Shown here: positions 1 to 6,195 of the stretch, piece after piece
Position numbering within the stretch: the first letter of the stretch is position 1
Layout of the letters: each line of letters begins with the position of its first letter
Source: Pseudobdellovibrionaceae bacterium
Lineage (GTDB): Bacteria > Bdellovibrionota > Bdellovibrionia > Bdellovibrionales > Bdellovibrionaceae
Assembly (NCBI GenBank): GCA_947374445.1
Contig: CANCBY010000113.1
Coordinates: 1-7,828, forward strand
Length of the DNA stretch: 7,828 nt
Reading direction: 5' to 3'
Translations under genes and position numbers: made by a program
The notes under the pieces: model-generated
The model's database searches: none
Seen by the model: the letters and a program-made list of their open reading frames with translations, nothing else
What the model was told of the DNA's origin: nothing

Positions 1-70
1 TATCGTTGATGCTCACAATTTATTCCCTTTCGAAGGCTTCCGATGGAGCGAAAATAGCTAAAATTTGAGT

Positions 71-670
71 CTAAGCCTTGAGATTGAGGCCGACAAGTAC
101 ACTATCGAGAACCTGCCGAAGAAGTGGTTCGCGCTTTTCATTAATATACTGTGAGACCAATTTTGGATGATGAAACGCGAGCATAGCCGCATGCAGGACT
201 TTTGCGATATTTTCTGAATCTGCATTTTTTAGGCGCCGCTTACTAAGCGCCTCATTGACCAGTTCTACGAGTTGGCTGTGCATGGTCTCCATATGTTTTT
301 TTGAAAAGGGTTTTTGAACCGCCGTTGATATATCAAATGCTTTATAAAGTTCTGGATCATTTTGCACTTTAGCAATCTTTGCACGATGAAGCGTCAGCAT
401 CCAAAGAACAATTTTGTCGATAGGGTCTTTTTCTTTACGGCAAATTGCCTCAAGACTTTCGTCAATTTGAAGAAGCCAACGCTCAGAGACTGCATCCAAA
501 AGAGCAGTTTTGTCCTTGAAGTGAGCATAAAGGGCGGCATGACTAAGATTGAGGTCTTTAGCAATATCAACCAGTCTGACCTTATCGAAGCCATCGTTTC
601 TCATCCTTACGATGGTTGCATCGATAGCCTTTTCTTTGATTTCATCTGGGGTCAGTCCCGTTCGTGGCAT
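71..670 (-). CDS. TetR-family transcriptional repressor
   Basis: A 199-aa protein with the usual TetR size and plan. The N-terminal DNA-binding domain covers about residues 8-60, with a helix-turn-helix at about 33-52 (RLVDIAKDLNLSHAALYAHF), followed by the usual K-x-x-LLDAV connector. The rest is a variable all-helical ligand and dimer domain, so the ligand cannot be read from the sequence. It acts as a cytoplasmic dimeric repressor by family precedent. It is divergent from the PdxI-like reductase at 804, and the shared upstream region holds a paired palindrome, so that gene is the most likely target. The ATG at 670 has no Shine-Dalgarno sequence, but promoter elements are placed for a transcript starting at the ATG itself. 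The stop is TAG at 71-73. Family assignment is firm; target and ligand are inferred. Confidence 0.93.
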   Translation of the reverse strand: MPRTGLTPDEIKEKAIDATIVRMRNDGFDKVRLVDIAKDLNLSHAALYAHFKDKTALLDAVSERWLLQIDESLEAICRKEKDPIDKIVLWMLTLHRAKIAKVQNDPELYKAFDISTAVQKPFSKKHMETMHSQLVELVNEALSKRRLKNADSENIAKVLHAAMLAFHHPKLVSQYINEKREPLLRQVLDSVLVGLNLKA

Positions 671-676
671 ATTGTT

Positions 677-705
677 ATTGTAAGCCTAAGTATGCAGAAA
701 TTCAA
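677..705 (-). promoter_or_regulatory. Probable leaderless promoter of the TetR gene
   Basis: Reading the minus strand, TTGAAT (700-705) and TACAAT (677-682) are separated by 17 bp and match the sigma-70 consensus at 4/6 and 5/6. Only 6 nt separate the -10 from the ATG at 670, so transcription would begin at about the A of the start codon. The absence of a Shine-Dalgarno sequence fits. The elements are seen; promoter activity is inferred. Confidence 0.55.
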
Positions 706-709
706 TCAA

Positions 710-760
710 AAGTTACATTTTGACACAACTGTAACTTACAATATTGACGTTATGTAAGTT
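710..760. promoter_or_regulatory. Double-palindrome operator between TetR and reductase genes
   Basis: Two perfect-arm palindromes lie side by side. The left has AAGTTACA (710-717) and TGTAACTT (730-737); the right has AACTTACA (733-740) and TGTAAGTT (753-760). Both have 8-bp arms and 12-bp spacers, and they share 733-737, so the pattern repeats every 23 bp, about two helical turns. The centre TGTAACTTACA (730-740) is itself symmetric. A possible plus-strand -10, TACAAT (737-742), sits in this central site, so bound protein would cover the reductase promoter. The left arm also ends 4 bp from the TetR -35. I infer binding by the adjacent TetR protein, possibly as two dimers. Confidence 0.7.
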
Positions 761-803
761 TAAGCGCAGACTCATCAAAGTCAAAACTCAAAAAGGTGGA
801 AAA

Positions 804-1685
804 ATGAAAGATCAAACGTTTAAATTCTCAAATACTTCTATAAGCGTAAAACGACTCGGATACGGAGCCATGCAGCTTGCCGGCCCTCATGTTTTTGGAC
901 CACCTAAAGACATGGACTCAGCTGTTGCGGTTCTTCGCGAAGCGATCAATCTCGGTGTGGACCATATCGACACGAGTGATTTTTATGGTCCCTACGTGAC
1001 CAATCAAATTATTAAAAAGGCTTTGCATCCGTATCCCAAGAATTTGACAATCGTCACAAAAGTCGGCGCCTTACGTGGAACTGATAGTTCATGGAATGGA
1101 GCCTACAAAAAACAAGAACTGATCGATGCCGTACATAGCAATCTCAAAAATCTAGGAGTTGAAGCTCTGGATATTGTGAATCTCCGAGTTGGAGCTCCAA
1201 TATTTCCAGAAGGTAAATCACTGACTGAGCCTTTCTCTGTGCTCGCCGAGCTTCAAAAACAAGGTCTCATTAAACACTTGGGATTAAGCACGGTCACACC
1301 TGCACAACTAGCTGAATGTCAGAAAATTTCTCCAATCGTGTGCATTCAAAACTTGTATAACGTCGTCAATCGGCAAGACGATCTATTCATCGACGATCTA
1401 GCAAAGCAGGGTATCGCCTACGTTCCATACTTCCCTCTAGGTGGGTTTACGCCGCTTCAGTCGACGACACTCAACTCAATTGCAGATTCAATGAACGCCA
1501 CCCCCATGCAGGTAGCTCTTGCATGGTTGCTGCAGCGGTCGCCGAATATCTTGTTGATTCCTGGAACTTCGTCATTGGCACATCTTCGAGAAAATATTAA
1601 AGCTGGAGAGTTGAAGCTGACACCTAAAATGATAGAAGAGCTTAACCAGATCGAGACAGCCGTCCAACCGTCTGCCAGACATTGA
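804..1685 (+). CDS. pdxI: PdxI/YdbC-type aldo/keto reductase (probable NADPH pyridoxal reductase)
   Basis: A 293-aa single-domain aldo/keto reductase. From memory it closely resembles Escherichia coli YdbC (PdxI), which reduces pyridoxal to pyridoxine with NADPH in vitamin B6 salvage. Shared blocks include RLGYGAMQLAGP near the N-terminus, GVDHIDTSDFYGP, IVTKVGA and FPLGGFTPLQS. Predicted catalytic residues are D56, Y61 and K86. The usual tetrad histidine is replaced by N126 (IVNLRV), as in E. coli YdbC, so this is not a defect. The NADP(H) clamp is IPGTSS (252-257) with R262-E263-N264. The chosen ATG has a strong AAGGTGG ribosome-binding site (793-799), and upstream in-frame codons lack family similarity. 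The family is certain; the exact substrate in this organism is inferred. Regulation by the divergent TetR is likely. Confidence 0.93.
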   Translation: MKDQTFKFSNTSISVKRLGYGAMQLAGPHVFGPPKDMDSAVAVLREAINLGVDHIDTSDFYGPYVTNQIIKKALHPYPKNLTIVTKVGALRGTDSSWNGAYKKQELIDAVHSNLKNLGVEALDIVNLRVGAPIFPEGKSLTEPFSVLAELQKQGLIKHLGLSTVTPAQLAECQKISPIVCIQNLYNVVNRQDDLFIDDLAKQGIAYVPYFPLGGFTPLQSTTLNSIADSMNATPMQVALAWLLQRSPNILLIPGTSSLAHLRENIKAGELKLTPKMIEELNQIETAVQPSARH

Positions 1686-1688
1686 TTT

Positions 1689-2261
1689 TCACTTCGCCGA
1701 CAAAGAGCTGGGCGCATCAAGAATAGTTGCAAATTCACCATTCAGGCTTGCAAGGCTTACAGCGTGAACTAAATCTGCGGGGTATATGATACCAAGCAAT
1801 TTTCGATCGAAAGTTGCAGTGCAGTCCGAGCGAATGAAAACCTGAAAACCCAAATTTGCGGCCATCCGCGCAGTCGTTGAGACACAATGATCCGAGGTTA
1901 ATCCCGCAAGCGTCAATGAACTCATCTCCTGCGACAGCAGATAACTTTCCAGATTAGTTCCAATGAACGCGCTATTCACTGATTTTTGAAAGATTCGTTC
2001 GCCAAGACGTGGTTCAAATCCACAAATAAAATCTGCACCGTCTTGCCCAGGTTTCAAAGGCGAATTCTTCTCACGGGAGAGATGCTGAACGTGAATTACT
2101 GGAAGCTCATGCTCTCGATAGAATTCCAAAAGTTCTTTCGTTTTAAGCTCGAACTCGGGATTATTTCTATTCCCCCAATAGTCGGCGTCTAAAAATCCCT
2201 TTTGGATGTCGATTAAAATTAGGGCGCTGTTCTTATGTTTGGTTTTCTGTTGTAAAGTCAT
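1689..2261 (-). CDS. Cysteine hydrolase, isochorismatase/nicotinamidase family
   Basis: A 190-aa cytoplasmic hydrolase of the isochorismatase-like superfamily. The triad is visible: D18 in LILIDIQKGF, K93 in FQKSVNSAF, and nucleophile C126 in LTSDHCVSTTARMA. The region preceding the cysteine supplies the family's cis-peptide loop. Members hydrolyse amides or vinyl ethers (nicotinamide, isochorismate, carbamoyl compounds), and the sequence does not identify which. I prefer the ATG at 2261 over an upstream TTG at 2297, because it lies 4 nt after the stop of the preceding gene, as expected for translational coupling; the TTG would overlap that gene by 32 nt. The ribosome-binding site is weak. 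It is the last gene of a probable three-gene operon opposite a LysR regulator. Its stop codon lies 3 bp from that of the reductase, which runs toward it. Confidence 0.9.
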   Translation of the reverse strand: MTLQQKTKHKNSALILIDIQKGFLDADYWGNRNNPEFELKTKELLEFYREHELPVIHVQHLSREKNSPLKPGQDGADFICGFEPRLGERIFQKSVNSAFIGTNLESYLLSQEMSSLTLAGLTSDHCVSTTARMAANLGFQVFIRSDCTATFDRKLLGIIYPADLVHAVSLASLNGEFATILDAPSSLSAK

Positions 2262-2265
2262 GTTT

Positions 2266-3225
2266 TTAAATTCTTGTAAATGAGTATAGGTCTTCAACTA
2301 ACTTACTCACAGTTTTTGAAATTAGATCTTTTTCCATTTCAATCTTTGGTTTTCTTGCCATTATGAGCACTGACTCTATTGAGGTCGGAAACTCCGTTAG
2401 AATGTGTGGACTGTGTGCTTTGATTCTGAGTCGCTGCAGCTGCTCCAAAAGTTCTTCGATAACCGCTACTCGCCCCGCCGCCCCATAAAAAGGACTTTGA
2501 GTTAGGTCATCAACGAGAACCCCAATAACAAATGGCAGAATATGCGAAGGTATGCTGCCACGCCCTTGCGAGCCAAAGTATTGAACGAGAGAAAAATAAA
2601 CCTTCTTGGCGGTAATTTGAGCTTGATTCCAGCCAGTGCCTGAGGCTCCTGTCGCGTGCTCAATAACATCATGGAGACTTTGAAAAACCATCTTCTTTTC
2701 CGAAACCAATTTGGAATAAAGAAAAGCATCATTATTTTTAAGCTCAGACATTTGGCTTCTGTAATCGGAAACGTGAGGGTTGAAATCAGCGAATATTGCT
2801 CCAATCAGCCACTCCTTAATTAAGACCGGCTCGATTCCTTCGGCAGAAAGATTCGTCGCAATTTCTGTCGGAAAAATAATGATGTCCGACGGGCTAACCT
2901 TGCATAGACGCATGAGACCTCTATGCCGAATCTCAATAAGTGAACTGGATGTGCTAAAAATTCGAACACCGAATACCTTCTCACTTTCAATCAGCTCAAC
3001 ACGAAGACTATCTCGTGCTAAAGTTTTTCCAGTCGTCGAATCGAAAATATGTTTTGCCAAATTGTCATTAGGTCCGCCGACCTCAAGAGCTATTGTGTGG
3101 CTCATGGCAAAAGAAGATTCACGGGGAAACTGCAAAAATGGCGTCACGCAATCTAAAGAGCAAGCCCATGCTTTCATTTGCTCTATTTTTTCTCGCTTTG
3201 GCGAATAGACTTTGAAGTTCCCCAT
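2266..3225 (-). CDS. Conserved-looking protein of unknown function (319 aa)
   Basis: I do not recognise this family. The start is well supported: ATG at 3225 follows AAGGAG with a 6-nt gap, while a longer TTG reading would lie inside the upstream small gene. The protein has no signal peptide and no membrane span, so it is probably cytoplasmic. The N-terminal half (to about residue 125) looks beta-rich, including a segment around VFGVRIFSTSSSLIEIRHRG. The C-terminal part looks helical, with FQSLHDVIEHATG at 181-193; H185, D186, E189 and H190 could bind a metal, but that is speculation. The last 20 residues are rich in K, E and D and probably form a helix. It is in the same operon as a 40-aa peptide (11 nt upstream) and a cysteine hydrolase (4 nt downstream), so a metabolic role linked to the hydrolase is plausible. 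Coding status is firm; function is unknown. Confidence 0.85.
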   Translation of the reverse strand: MGNFKVYSPKREKIEQMKAWACSLDCVTPFLQFPRESSFAMSHTIALEVGGPNDNLAKHIFDSTTGKTLARDSLRVELIESEKVFGVRIFSTSSSLIEIRHRGLMRLCKVSPSDIIIFPTEIATNLSAEGIEPVLIKEWLIGAIFADFNPHVSDYRSQMSELKNNDAFLYSKLVSEKKMVFQSLHDVIEHATGASGTGWNQAQITAKKVYFSLVQYFGSQGRGSIPSHILPFVIGVLVDDLTQSPFYGAAGRVAVIEELLEQLQRLRIKAHSPHILTEFPTSIESVLIMARKPKIEMEKDLISKTVSKLVEDLYSFTRI

Positions 3226-3236
3226 AATCTTCTCCT

Positions 3237-3359
3237 TTACAAATCGCAATCGATCCAAACGTGACGGTGGATGAGGACAATAGCATTGTAACTCTCTCGA
3301 ATAGCTTCGACGGATGCCTCATTCGCTTTTTGAAGTTCTATTTGTTGTGCAGAATCCAT
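3237..3359 (-). CDS. Small protein of unknown function (40 aa)
   Basis: A 41-codon frame beginning MDSAQQIELQ and ending VWIDCDL. It would be missed by length filters, but its ATG at 3359 has an excellent ribosome-binding site: AAGGAG followed by 6 nt, the same arrangement as the next gene. Its TAA (3237-3239) overlaps the start of the following gene's ribosome-binding site by 2 nt, a classic coupling layout. The N-terminal 23 residues are rich in Gln, Glu and Ala and probably form an amphipathic helix; the tail carries HRH, a Trp and one Cys. There is no membrane span or signal peptide. It could be a real small subunit of the 319-aa protein, or a coupling peptide that controls its translation. 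No run of a single amino acid suggests attenuation. Confidence 0.65.
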   Translation of the reverse strand: MDSAQQIELQKANEASVEAIRESYNAIVLIHRHVWIDCDL

Positions 3360-3451
3360 GTTTTTCTCCTTTTTGTGTTTTTGTTGAATGCAAATTAGCT
3401 GCAATTTAAGGTATTGAATAATTCATTATTTTAATGTATTGATGATTATAA
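3360..3451. promoter_or_regulatory. Divergent promoter region of LysR gene and hydrolase operon
   Basis: A 92-bp AT-rich gap between divergent starts. A perfect TATAAT lies on the minus strand (3445-3450) but has a poor -35; it would give the operon a leader of about 80 nt. On the plus strand TTTAAT (3430-3435) is a possible -10 for the LysR gene. Candidate LysR-type sites are the palindrome TGAAT-A-ATTCA (3415-3425), the inverted repeat AAATT (3392-3396)/AATTT (3403-3407), and the near-direct repeat TGCAAATT/TGCAATTT. LysR proteins usually bind such intergenic regions; which site is used here is not determined. Confidence 0.5.
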
Positions 3452-4315
3452 ATGAGTTTACTATCAGCCAACCTAAAAGCATTTGTCGCAATTGCTCGCC
3501 AAGGCACCGTCCATGGAGCAGCCGACGAACTCCATTTGACTCAAACGGGAGTCACACAGCGAATTCGCGCCATCGAGAAAGAGTTGGAAACGACTCTCTT
3601 TCTTCGGAGTCGCAAAGGAATGAAACTCACCCAAGAGGGCGAAGCCTTGTTGCGATATTGTCAGGGAGCCGAGGATTTAGAAGGACAAGTCCTCAGCCAA
3701 ATTGTTGGGGCCGGCAAAGACAAACCAATCTATGTTACCATCGCTGGTCCAACAAGCGTAATGAATGCCAGAGTGATTGACCAATGTACGGGCCTTTATG
3801 AAAAATGGCCCCAACTCTACCTCAACTTTGTAATTAGCGATTCCGTTGATCGACTTGCTCTCGTCCGCTCAGGTCAAGCAGCTATTGCCATTGTTCCTAC
3901 CGAGCAAGTACCAAACGAAATGGACAGCAAGATGATCAAGCCTGACAAATACATATTGGTGGCGGCACCGAAATGGCGAGGCAGAAAACTTTCCGATATT
4001 TTAGAAAAAGAGAGAGTCATCGATTTTGATGAAAGCGACCCGACCACGCTCAATTATCTGAAAAAGTTTCATCTCATTTCAGCATTAGGAAGAGAGCGCC
4101 TTTTTGTGAACAGCAACGAAGCAATAATAAAGATGTTCAGCAGAGGAATTGGCTTCGGTACTTTGACTCAAGAAATTGCAAGGCCACATATTGAATCAGG
4201 AGACCTAATTGCATTGAACGGCGGGTTAGTGATGGAAGATGCGCTAGCATTGACTTGGTATCCTCGACCGGAAGTCCCAGGCTATTTTAAGGCAATTATC
4301 AGTTCTATCAAATGA
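3452..4315 (+). CDS. LysR-family transcriptional regulator, ArgP/LysG-like
   Basis: A 287-aa LysR-type regulator of normal length. The winged helix-turn-helix covers about residues 8-67, with the typical LKAFVAIARQGTVHGAADEL start, TQTGVTQRIRAIEKEL recognition helix and LTQEGEALLRY linker. The effector domain follows from about residue 90. Its pattern, VIDFDESD, then NSNEAIIKMFSRGIG, then LTWYPRPE near the end, resembles the ArgP/LysG branch that senses basic amino acids, though the ligand here is unproven. An in-frame TAA directly before the ATG fixes the start, and there is no Shine-Dalgarno sequence. It diverges from the 40-aa/319-aa/hydrolase operon, which is its most likely target. Family certain; subgroup moderately sure. 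Confidence 0.93.
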   Translation: MSLLSANLKAFVAIARQGTVHGAADELHLTQTGVTQRIRAIEKELETTLFLRSRKGMKLTQEGEALLRYCQGAEDLEGQVLSQIVGAGKDKPIYVTIAGPTSVMNARVIDQCTGLYEKWPQLYLNFVISDSVDRLALVRSGQAAIAIVPTEQVPNEMDSKMIKPDKYILVAAPKWRGRKLSDILEKERVIDFDESDPTTLNYLKKFHLISALGRERLFVNSNEAIIKMFSRGIGFGTLTQEIARPHIESGDLIALNGGLVMEDALALTWYPRPEVPGYFKAIISSIK

Positions 4316-4352
4316 GCGAAAAAAAAACACAATTCGCTGCAGATCTATTTTC

Positions 4353-4381
4353 GGCGTTTTCAGCTGAAAAAAGTAGACGCC
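4353..4381. terminator. Possible bidirectional hairpin between convergent genes
   Basis: An outer stem GGCGT (4353-4357)/ACGCC (4377-4381) encloses the perfect 14-bp palindrome TTTTCAGCTGAAAA (4357-4370). It lies 37 bp after the LysR stop and immediately after the stop of the minus-strand small gene. The tract following it is only CTTTAT on the plus strand and GAAAATAG on the minus strand, so it is a weak intrinsic terminator at best. The symmetry is seen; terminator function is inferred. Confidence 0.35.
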
Positions 4382-4382
4382 T

Positions 4383-4523
4383 TTATCTGTGCAACTCCAG
4401 TTGCACCGGGGGTTCGCTCTTAGCATTTGGATCGGTCCCAAAAATCAGTGGGTAGACAACAATTGTAACTCCAAAGACTATAAAGATTAAAATTGCTGAA
4501 ATTCGCAAATGCTTGTGATTCAT
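4383..4523 (-). CDS. Small single-span membrane protein (46 aa)
   Basis: A 46-aa frame beginning MNHKHLR. Basic residues H3, K4, H5 and R7 are followed by one strongly hydrophobic span at about 8-28 (ISAILIFIVFGVTIVVYPLIF) and an 18-residue polar tail GTDPNAKSEPPVQLELHR. This suggests an inner-membrane protein with the N-terminus inside and the tail in the periplasm. The ATG has GGAGG about 10 nt upstream. A longer reading from ATG 4649 (88 aa) would add a Cys- and Arg-rich segment without recognisable structure; its AGGAA is a weaker signal, so I prefer the short form. The codons for the tail contain an 18-bp palindrome, GTGCAACT-CC-AGTTGCAC (4389-4406). Family and function not recognised. 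Confidence 0.55.
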   Translation of the reverse strand: MNHKHLRISAILIFIVFGVTIVVYPLIFGTDPNAKSEPPVQLELHR

Positions 4524-5026
4524 ATTTAGATAACCTCCAACTTTCGAGCCAAGAGAAAATTTTAAATACAGCAAATAAACGGGCCGATAACACGCTCTGC
4601 ACCCTCGGCAAATTGTCGATTCACTCAAATCTTGCAATCTTGGAACCATTTTAAAATATTCCTACTCGAACCCAGATTGATCCCTACGGCTGAATAGCAA
4701 TATTTAAGATGAAAAATGCCTCGCGAGAGGAGCGATTTTGTCTTTTTTGGTTAAAGCTCGGGCCCCAGGCCCTGTGACCTTCCCCCAATAAAATGGTAGG
4801 ATCCAATACTCGCCGTACATCAGATTTAGTTTCATTCGACGGCAGCATAATGTATTTTTTGACGAAAGACGATCCAAGTGATCTTAGAGTTGCTCGAGTC
4901 TTGGCTTGCAAATAATTTTACACAAAAAATAGCTAATTTAATCACTCGTGATCATTGTCACGAACTCCAACCCGCCCCCCACCTTTTTTTGTACTTTTAG
5001 GAGTCAAAAAATCTGCGGGGGCATTT
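4524..5026. other. Intergenic stretch with no convincing gene
   Basis: About 500 bp between the small membrane protein and the fic gene. I see no tRNA and no frame with both a good start signal and protein-like composition. Hairpin-forming sequences are CCTC-GCGA-GAGG (4719-4730), which on the minus strand is followed by CATTTTT and is a weak terminator candidate; GGGCC-CCA-GGCCC (4760-4772); and TCGTGA-TCATTG-TCACGA (4946-4963). Long C and T runs at 4972-4990 lie just past the fic stop and may belong to its 3' untranslated region. The promoter of the small membrane gene should lie in the first part, but I cannot place it confidently. Confidence 0.5.
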
Positions 5027-6106
5027 TCACAGATTAAAGGTAGGTGATCGCTTTTGCGCAATCGAATACCGGCGCCCCTTCTTTTCTCCAGTCATTTTTA
5101 GTTTCTTCTCAGTAACCAAGGTTTCCATGTCGCGTTCAAGTGTACGTCGTGGGGTATCTGGCAACAGTTCAACAATGTCTTTCATCTGAAAGCTTGATTT
5201 GGATTTTGCCAGTTCTTTAGCAAAGTTCAAAATCTGCTTCATTCTGTTTTCAGGAGATAATTTTTTTGATTTCTCAAAAAGTGCTCGAGCGTCCTCAACG
5301 ACTTCGTGAGCTGAGGTGGCAAAGCACTCTGCCATGAATTCCATCATGGGATGAGTACTTTGAAGGGATTTGCATTGCCTAATGGCTGCGTAATAACGGC
5401 TTCGGTTCCGCATGACTACAGTTTCGCTCGGAACGTACCGAGCGATCGTTTCTCCGCTCTGTAAAAGTAGAACTTGCTGGAAAAGCCGAACCGTTCTTCC
5501 ATTTCCATCAGCAAAGGGGTGAATCGCAACTGCCAAATAGTGAAAGGCAAAAGCTTTTGCAAAGGGGTTCGTGTCTTCGGTTTCTCTCAACCAATGCCAA
5601 AGTTCTTCCATCAAAAATGGAACTTGAGTTGGATCAGGACATTTCTCGATCTCTGTACCCGTCGCCTCGTTGATAATGGAAACAGGAATTGTACGAAGGC
5701 GGCCATGCTGATTCTTTTGAATGAGATCTTGCGTTACCAATTTCTGAAGGTCACAGAAGTCTCGAACGCTCGGGAGTTTTTTTTCTTTTGCCAAGGTCTC
5801 AGCGTAAGAAAGTGCATTTTGGTAGTTGAGGATTTCTTTGGCGTCTTTGTCGCGAGTTTTTGATGGAGAAGTGCCAAGCAACGTAGTCACAGCTTTTTCA
5901 TCTAGCTTATTTCCTTCAATCTGATTCGAATAGGTGATTGCTTTGATTTGGGCTTGCCGATGGAGCTGAACCTCGAGGGGCGTTGTTAGAATCTCGTCTA
6001 AAAATGGTTTGCACTCAGCGATGTTCATCAATGATTTGACGAAGGTGTCGGTCAATTTGATCTTAGAAGGAATTTTGAATTGTTTGAAAAGGCTGAAATC
6101 GCTCAT
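5027..6106 (-). CDS. fic: Fic-domain AMP-transferase with inhibitory motif and winged helix
   Basis: A 359-aa class II Fic protein. Fic enzymes transfer AMP, or another phosphate-linked group, from a nucleotide to hydroxyls on target proteins. The core motif HPFADGNGRTVR is complete at 196-207, with catalytic H196, phosphate-binding G201-N202-G203 and R204/R207. The N-terminal inhibitory helix carries S60-x3-E64-G65-N66, matching (S/T)xxxE(G/N), in which the Glu blocks productive ATP binding. A substrate flap region is seen around RTIPVSIINEATG (138-150). Residues 286-347 form a winged helix (FQMKDIVELL, then TPRRTLERDMETLV, then a KKGRRYSI wing), so the protein may bind DNA and regulate itself. 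The ATG at 6106 has no ribosome-binding site; see the promoter entry. No antitoxin gene is adjacent, as expected when inhibition is intramolecular. Targets unknown. Confidence 0.95.
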   Translation of the reverse strand: MSDFSLFKQFKIPSKIKLTDTFVKSLMNIAECKPFLDEILTTPLEVQLHRQAQIKAITYSNQIEGNKLDEKAVTTLLGTSPSKTRDKDAKEILNYQNALSYAETLAKEKKLPSVRDFCDLQKLVTQDLIQKNQHGRLRTIPVSIINEATGTEIEKCPDPTQVPFLMEELWHWLRETEDTNPFAKAFAFHYLAVAIHPFADGNGRTVRLFQQVLLLQSGETIARYVPSETVVMRNRSRYYAAIRQCKSLQSTHPMMEFMAECFATSAHEVVEDARALFEKSKKLSPENRMKQILNFAKELAKSKSSFQMKDIVELLPDTPRRTLERDMETLVTEKKLKMTGEKKGRRYSIAQKRSPTFNL

Positions 6107-6112
6107 TCAACA

Positions 6113-6141
6113 ACTATCCGCCATATATCCGCCATTTGCAA
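6113..6141 (-). promoter_or_regulatory. Probable leaderless fic promoter inside operator array
   Basis: On the minus strand, TTGCAA (6136-6141) and GATAGT (6113-6118) are 17 bp apart, each matching consensus at 4/6. Six nt then separate the -10 from the ATG at 6106, so the transcript would start at the initiation codon. The -10 overlaps the first TATCCGCCA site, the second site fills the spacer, and the -35 lies in the hairpin loop, so a bound regulator would block RNA polymerase. Placement is inferred from position and consensus. Confidence 0.45.
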
Positions 6142-6195
6142 GAGTGGCGGATATATTGTCCGCCATATATCCGCCAAATGAAAACTGGCGGATAT
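6115..6195. repeat. Six-site TATCCGCCA operator array upstream of fic
   Basis: Six copies of a 9-bp word are arranged as two near-identical units about 42 bp apart. Unit 1: TATCCGCCA at 6115 and 6126, and its inverse TGGCGGATA at 6145. Unit 2: TGTCCGCCA at 6157 (one mismatch), TATCCGCCA at 6168, and the inverse at 6186. In each unit the two direct copies are 11 bp apart, one helical turn, and the second copy pairs with the inverse copy across 9-10 bp. The hairpin arms extend to 12 bp in unit 1 (6123-6134 with 6145-6156) and 10 bp in unit 2 (6167-6176 with 6186-6195). Symmetry and helical phasing point to a cooperative protein-binding operator; the Fic winged helix is the obvious candidate. 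Confidence 0.8.

Noticed and set aside
118..133. 16-bp exact match of gaagaagtggttcgcg with 6643-6658.
   Set aside because: It lies within two unrelated genes (antisense to TetR codons and sense to KKWFAR of the recombinase-like frame), with no extension on either side. Taken as chance, though somewhat unlikely at this length.
362..757. 131-codon plus-strand frame opposite the TetR gene.
   Set aside because: It lies antisense to a certain TetR gene and runs through its operator; it has no ribosome-binding site or family features.
2262..2297. TTG start at 2297 for the cysteine hydrolase.
   Set aside because: It would overlap the preceding gene by 32 nt, and the extra residues lie outside the conserved domain. 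ATG 2261 fits coupling better.
4524..4649. N-terminal extension of the small membrane protein to 88 aa from ATG 4649.
   Set aside because: The added segment has no recognisable fold, and the GGAGG before the internal ATG at 4523 is a better start signal. AGGAA before 4649 keeps it barely possible.
4684..4911. 75-codon minus-strand frame in the intergenic stretch.
   Set aside because: It opens with TTG and has no ribosome-binding site; the first ATG comes 21 codons in; composition is not protein-like and the frame contains several hairpin sequences. Left as noncoding.
6115..6195. Repeats upstream of fic as a CRISPR array.
   Set aside because: The repeated words are 9 bp, alternate in orientation and have no unique spacers of 25-40 bp; there are no cas genes. 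They fit an operator.
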